Below, in pieces: positions 59,756 through 64,000 of a stretch of 64,000 nucleotides of DNA. The notes under the pieces were generated by a model that was not told the DNA's origin, ran no database searches, and saw nothing but the letters and a program-made list of their open reading frames with translations. The position numbers were made by a program, and so were the translations under genes. Source of the stretch: Geminisphaera colitermitum TAV2 (GTDB lineage Bacteria > Verrucomicrobiota > Verrucomicrobiia > Opitutales > Opitutaceae); NCBI RefSeq assembly GCF_000171235.2, contig NZ_ABEA03000091.1, forward strand, positions 57,075 through 121,074, written 5' to 3'. Each line of letters starts with the position of its first letter. The stretch's first letter is position 1.

Positions 59756-62641
59756 ATGCCTGCCAAGAACGCCTCCCGCTCCTCCCGCCCCTCTCGCACA
59801 AGCACCGCCCGCACGTCCGCACCTGCAACGGCCATCCGCCGTGTTCACTACGTGCTCAGCACGCATTGGGACCGGGAATGGTATCAGACATTCCAAGACT
59901 ACCGCCGCCGCCTCGTCCACCTGCTCGACCGCGTGCTCGATGACCTCGAAAGCGGAGCGCTGCGCGGACCCTTCACCACGGACGGACAATCGATCATCCT
60001 CGACGATTACCTCGAAATCCGACCCGAACGCCGCGCACAAATCGAACGCTTCGCACGCGACGGACGCCTCAAAATCGGCCCCTGGTACGTGATGCCCGAC
60101 GAATGGCTCGTGTCCGGCGAATCCCTCGTCCGCAACATTCGCCTCGGACGAAAACAAGCGCGCGACTTCGGCGGCGTGGCCTCGGACGCCGGACTTGTCT
60201 GCGACCAGTTCGGACACATCGGACAACTCCCCCAAATCTTCAAAAACTTCGGCATACGCAGCGCGCTTGTCTGGCGCGGCATCGAACAACGCGCCACCGC
60301 CCACCTCGTCTGGCGCGGCGCAGACGGCACACCGATTCCGACCTACCGTTTCGGGCGCGCCGGCTACTGCGATTACACTTGGGACGTGCGCCGCTGCACG
60401 GAACGAAGCCTGCCCTTCGACCCCGCCCTCGCGCCGAACGACCTACGCGCCTTCCTCGACAAAGAAGCCGCGCGCACGCATCCCGCGCTGCCCCTGATCG
60501 TATTCGATGGCGGCGACCATCTCGAACACGACGACGACCATTACGCGCTGCTGTTCGCTCAAAAACCGTCACCCGATTTCCCCTACGCCATCACACACTC
60601 CACGCTCGACGCTTGGATCGACGACATGCTCGCCGCCGCCGCCATGCATCCCGAAGTGTTTGGGAAAAACGCTGACGTAGTGACAGGAGAACTACGCGAA
60701 AATTCCCGCGCTTCTGCCCAGATTGACCAACAATGGCTCATCCCCGGTGTCCTCTCCAGCCGCGTATGGATCAAACAAGCCAACGCCGAATGCCAATCGC
60801 TGCTCACCCAGTGGGCCGAGCCCTTTGCCGCGCTTGCCTCCACGCTGATCACTCCCCCCCCCTCCCCCCCCTCCACTTACCTCGACACCGCGTGGCGCTG
60901 GCTCCTGCAAAACCACCCGCACGATTCCATCTGCGGATGCAGCATCGACGAAGTGCACGAGGACATGAAGTACCGCTTCGCCCAATGCCGCCAGATCGCC
61001 GCCGCGCAGACCGCCGAATCCCTCGCGCAACTCGCGTCCAGCATCCCCGGCGAACTCAACGACAAAGAACTCCGTGTGCTCGTCGCCAACCCGCTGCCGC
61101 GCCCGCTCGACGAACCGGTTGACCTCACGCTGCATATCCCCGCCGAGTGGGGATGCTTTCAGGAATTTTTTGGCTTCGAACCCAAACCCGCATTCCGTAT
61201 CCACGACTCCACGACAGGCGACGAACTGCCTTATCAATTGCTCGCGCAAGACATGGCGCGCACGAAACTGCGCATCAACCCGATCAAATTCCCCGAAGCC
61301 TATAAAACCAACGACGTCACTGTTTGCGTCCGCCTTCGCCTGCCCGCGCTCGGCTACACCACGCTCATCGTGCGCGAAGGCGCTTGGGACGAGCCCGCGC
61401 CGCGCAGTCCGGTTACTCGCGGCGTGCATCCCGTCCGCCACCCGTCCGCGCCCGGCCTTGCCACCAGCGAATGCTCGATGGCAAACGAATTTCTTACTGT
61501 CACCATCGAACCCAACGGCACGCTGACCGTGACCGACAAACGCACCGGGCAAACTTACTCGCGCCTGCTCACGTTTGAGGACATCGCCGACATTGGCGAC
61601 GGCTGGTATCACGGCCAGGCGGTCAACGACCAGCGTTTCGTCTCCACCGCGGCGGCGGCGGATGTCGCGCTCCTCCACGACGGCCCGGAGCGTTGCGAAT
61701 TTCGCATCCACACCACGCTGCGTCTCCCCGACGAATACCGTTTCGACACCCGCACGCGCTCCGCGAACCTCATCCCGCTGACCCTCGACACGCGCGTCGT
61801 CCTGCGCGCCGGTGCCGACCGTATCGAGATCACCACCGAGGTGGACAACACTGTCAAAGATCACCGCCTGCGCGTCCTCTTCCCGACGGGCGCGAGTGCC
61901 GCCACGCATTATCTGGCGGACGGGGCGTTTGATGTCGTGGAACGTCCCATTGCGCTCCCGTCCGACAACCATTTCTCCCGCGAACTCAGCATCGAAACCA
62001 CCCCGCAACAAACATGGACAGCCGTAACGGGAGCAACAGCAGGGGGGGGGGGAGGGAAGACCCTGCGCGGCCTCGCCATTGTCAGCACCGGCCTGATGGA
62101 AAGCGCCGTGCGTGACCAACCCGAACGTCCTATCGCGCTCACACTTCTCCGCGCCACGCGCCGCACCGTGTTAACCGACGGACAACCGGCGGGGCAGATT
62201 CAAGGCCGCCACGTATTCAAATACTGGATCGTCCCGCAAGCAGCCGCCGCGCCCAAGCGTCGCGCGCTGTGCGAGGCTGGCCAGCAACTCGCCGCCGGTC
62301 TGCGCACCGCGCAACTCCGCGCCGCCGACCTCGCGCTGCACCGCCCGAAAACCAAGGGTGTGTCCTCAGTTCCCGCTGCGGCATCGTTGCTCGCCCTCGC
62401 TGGCGACGCCGTCCTGAGCAGCGCCCGGCAAGTCGCGGGGTCACTGGAGGTTCGTATCTTTAATCCAACTACGAAGGCAACGAAAGCCGTCCTCACGTTT
62501 ACCAAGCGAGCAAAAGGAACCTCCGTCACGCGTGTCGATTTCGAGAGCAACCCACTCGCAAAGCCCGATCCATTGCCATCTTCCGGAACCTATTCCCTGC
62601 CGCTCCGCCCAAAGGAAATCGTCACGCTCCGAATCGAATAG
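59756..62641 (+). CDS. GH38 alpha-mannosidase
   Basis: 961 residues. The GH38 catalytic domain begins VHYVLSTHWDREWYQTFQDY, with zinc ligands in THWD, and the nucleophile Asp in VCDQFGHIGQLPQIFKNFGI near residue 149. A middle three-helix part (HDSICGCSIDEVHEDMKYRF) carries the usual H-D-x-I-x-G-C-S-x-D-E-V-H motif. C-terminal beta domains follow. It removes alpha-mannose from glycans or mannans. No signal peptide, so it may act inside the cell. C tracts are read in frame at 60851-60870 (TPPPSPPS) and G10 at 62042-62051 (AGGGGGK). Confidence 0.9.
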   Translation: MPAKNASRSSRPSRTSTARTSAPATAIRRVHYVLSTHWDREWYQTFQDYRRRLVHLLDRVLDDLESGALRGPFTTDGQSIILDDYLEIRPERRAQIERFARDGRLKIGPWYVMPDEWLVSGESLVRNIRLGRKQARDFGGVASDAGLVCDQFGHIGQLPQIFKNFGIRSALVWRGIEQRATAHLVWRGADGTPIPTYRFGRAGYCDYTWDVRRCTERSLPFDPALAPNDLRAFLDKEAARTHPALPLIVFDGGDHLEHDDDHYALLFAQKPSPDFPYAITHSTLDAWIDDMLAAAAMHPEVFGKNADVVTGELRENSRASAQIDQQWLIPGVLSSRVWIKQANAECQSLLTQWAEPFAALASTLITPPPSPPSTYLDTAWRWLLQNHPHDSICGCSIDEVHEDMKYRFAQCRQIAAAQTAESLAQLASSIPGELNDKELRVLVANPLPRPLDEPVDLTLHIPAEWGCFQEFFGFEPKPAFRIHDSTTGDELPYQLLAQDMARTKLRINPIKFPEAYKTNDVTVCVRLRLPALGYTTLIVREGAWDEPAPRSPVTRGVHPVRHPSAPGLATSECSMANEFLTVTIEPNGTLTVTDKRTGQTYSRLLTFEDIADIGDGWYHGQAVNDQRFVSTAAAADVALLHDGPERCEFRIHTTLRLPDEYRFDTRTRSANLIPLTLDTRVVLRAGADRIEITTEVDNTVKDHRLRVLFPTGASAATHYLADGAFDVVERPIALPSDNHFSRELSIETTPQQTWTAVTGATAGGGGGKTLRGLAIVSTGLMESAVRDQPERPIALTLLRATRRTVLTDGQPAGQIQGRHVFKYWIVPQAAAAPKRRALCEAGQQLAAGLRTAQLRAADLALHRPKTKGVSSVPAAASLLALAGDAVLSSARQVAGSLEVRIFNPTTKATKAVLTFTKRAKGTSVTRVDFESNPLAKPDPLPSSGTYSLPLRPKEIVTLRIE

Positions 62642-62981
62642 AGCCTTTTCACGAGATTTGTAGCCATCATCTACCTGGTAGGGAGGCCTCTCCGAGGCCT
62701 CCGTGAGCGTAGTGTGAGGAAGCGAAACTCATAGGTAGTTGGAGCGTGGTTTCGGAGGCCTCGGAGAGGCCTCCCTACCAAGTATCAAATGGCTACAGTT
62801 TAAATGAAATTGCTCTAAAAGCTGTCACGCCTCCGGCGTGAAGAATGCGGGCGGGACGCCCGCGTCACGCGTAGGGGCTTCGCTTGCGAAGCCCGCGTTT
62901 GCAGGATGTGGCATCGGATGGCGGGCGCGGGCGTCGCAAGCGACGCCCCTACAGCGGGCGGGACGCCCGCGCCACGGCCAG
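62642..62981. repeat. REP family A copy followed by a family C palindrome
   Basis: Family A arms lie at about 62664-62796, with an outer part reaching 62818 that matches 11780-11795 in inverse. From 62826 to 62977 is an inverted relative of the element at 5752. No gene is supported here. Confidence 0.78.
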
Positions 62982-64000
62982 TTACCAGACCATGAGGCCG
63001 CCAGCGTAGGTGAGGCCGGCTCCGACTGAGCAAAAGATGATTTTGTCGCCGGTTTTGAAGATGCCTTCTTCGGCGGCCCATCCAAGCGCCATGGAGACGC
63101 TGGCCCCGGAGGTGTTGCCGTATTTGGCAATGGTGACGACGAAGCGTTCGAAGGGGATGCCGACGCGTTTGCCAACGGCCTTGAGGATGCGTTCGTTGGC
63201 TTGGTGCGGGACGATCCACTCGATGTCGGCAGGGGTGAGGTTGTGGCGTTTGATGGTTTGCTCGATTTGGTCGGCAAAGGACACGACGGCGTTTTTGAAA
63301 ACGGCGCCGCCGTCCATTTGTAGATAAAAATCGTTGCGGTCACTGCCCGTGGCGTTGGGAACGGGGCGCGTCGCGCCGCCGCCGGGGCGCTGGATGGCTT
63401 CGAAGAGGTTGGCGTTGCCGGAGAGCGCCATGCGGTGGAGGCGGTGGCCGCCAGGGGTGGCGGTGAGGATGGCGGCTCCGGCACCGTCGCCAAAGAGGAA
63501 CGCGGTTTCGTGGTCGTTGGGGTTGGTGATGCGGGAGAGGAGTTCGGCGGTGACGACGATGATGTTTTTCGCAGTGCCGGAGCGAATGAAGGAGCGGCCA
63601 ACTTCGAGGGCATAGAGCCAGCCGGAACAGGCGGCGTTGATGTCGAAGGCGAGGGCATGCGGGATGCCAAGGTGTTTGGCAAGGGCGCTGGCCATCGAGG
63701 GTACGGGTTGGTCGGGGATGATGGTGGCAAGGATGACGCCGTCGATTTGTTGCACGTCCATTTTCGCCTGGTCGAGGGCGTGACGAACGGCTTTGGCCGC
63801 GAGGCTGGTGGCGGTTTCGTTGGCGTCGGCGTAGCGGCGTTCTTTGATGCCGGTGAGTTTCAGCATCTCGGCTTCGGTGCGTCCGGGGAAGGCTTTGAGG
63901 ATTTCGCTGGTGGGACGGATGTTGTTGGGCACGGCGTAGCCGACGCCGGCAATGCAAACGGTTTCATCGGCGGCAGTGGCTGCGATGGTGGACGCAGGGG
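62982..64000 (-). CDS. fabH: 3-oxoacyl-ACP synthase III (N-terminus beyond the window)
   Basis: The 340 or so visible residues contain the FabH active site: Cys in NAACSGWLYAL, His in VPHQANERIL and Asn in YGNTSGASVS. Further family blocks are VILATIIPDQPVPSMASALA, FLFGDGAGAAIL and IFCSVGAGLTYAGGLMVW. FabH joins acetyl-CoA to malonyl-ACP to start fatty-acid chains. The frame stays open to the window end (VCIAGVGYAVPNN precedes the first internal start-like GTG), so the start lies outside. Confidence 0.92.
   Translation of the reverse strand, partial: PASTIAATAADETVCIAGVGYAVPNNIRPTSEILKAFPGRTEAEMLKLTGIKERRYADANETATSLAAKAVRHALDQAKMDVQQIDGVILATIIPDQPVPSMASALAKHLGIPHALAFDINAACSGWLYALEVGRSFIRSGTAKNIIVVTAELLSRITNPNDHETAFLFGDGAGAAILTATPGGHRLHRMALSGNANLFEAIQRPGGGATRPVPNATGSDRNDFYLQMDGGAVFKNAVVSFADQIEQTIKRHNLTPADIEWIVPHQANERILKAVGKRVGIPFERFVVTIAKYGNTSGASVSMALGWAAEEGIFKTGDKIIFCSVGAGLTYAGGLMVW

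Overview
The window looks like a chromosomal segment of a high-GC Verrucomicrobiota bacterium, most likely of the Opitutales/Opitutaceae. The reasons are the mix of LacI-type regulators beside glycoside hydrolases, PEP-CTERM surface proteins, H-X9-DG prepilin-like proteins, very many palindromic repeats and frequent long C/G homopolymers. The genus is not determinable by eye.

Layout. (1) 1-22157 and 43528-64000 are GC-rich housekeeping and carbohydrate-use backbone. The left arm has a tRNA-Met end, a Cys/Met PLP enzyme, exonuclease III and a glucuronoxylan-type module: acetylxylan esterase, prepilin-like protein, LacI regulator, GH115-like alpha-glucuronidase (frame-broken), DNRLRE/PEP-CTERM protein and a GH39-like glycosidase. 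Three copies of one 16-bp palindrome (ACTCTAnYATTAGAGT) tie the esterase, the prepilin-like gene and the LacI gene into one predicted regulon. Then come a 2-hydroxyacid dehydrogenase, trpS, an MFS transporter, ilvB, tyrS and ilvD.

(2) 22470-43212 is a chromosomal integron. A broken integron integrase lies on the minus strand (N- and C-terminal pieces split by a small inverted-repeat element, middle and end missing). About 35 attC sites and some 36 cassettes follow, nearly all genes on the plus strand and AT-richer than the backbone. Most cassette genes are small unknown membrane, lipo- or secreted proteins. Recognisable ones are a DgkA-like kinase, a HEPN-like protein, a DisA_N-type diadenylate cyclase, an SDR oxidoreductase, a nucleotidyltransferase-fold protein, an Imm53-like pseudogene and a maltose-type O-acetyltransferase. 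Seven copies of one cassette without a convincing gene carry a G tract of 9 to 16 bases at a fixed place. An IS5-family element and a MITE have each landed inside an attC core box. An IS4-type transposase fragment marks the right edge.

(3) The right arm has a histidine kinase, a GlmU-like acyltransferase, a uracil/xanthine permease, a LacI regulator divergent from a GH130 phosphorylase with a perfect 18-bp operator-like palindrome, YraN, an FAD oxidoreductase, AraC and LacI regulators, a second prepilin-like gene, a heparinase II/III-type lyase, a PEP-CTERM protein, a sialidase-fold protein, a GH38 alpha-mannosidase and the C-terminal part of FabH.

Repeats are a theme: a REP-like doublet in about seven places, a 22-bp-TIR MITE with perfect 8-bp target duplications (one copy nested inside a second MITE family), and repeat segments inserted in frame inside ilvD, the GH115 gene and the AraC gene.
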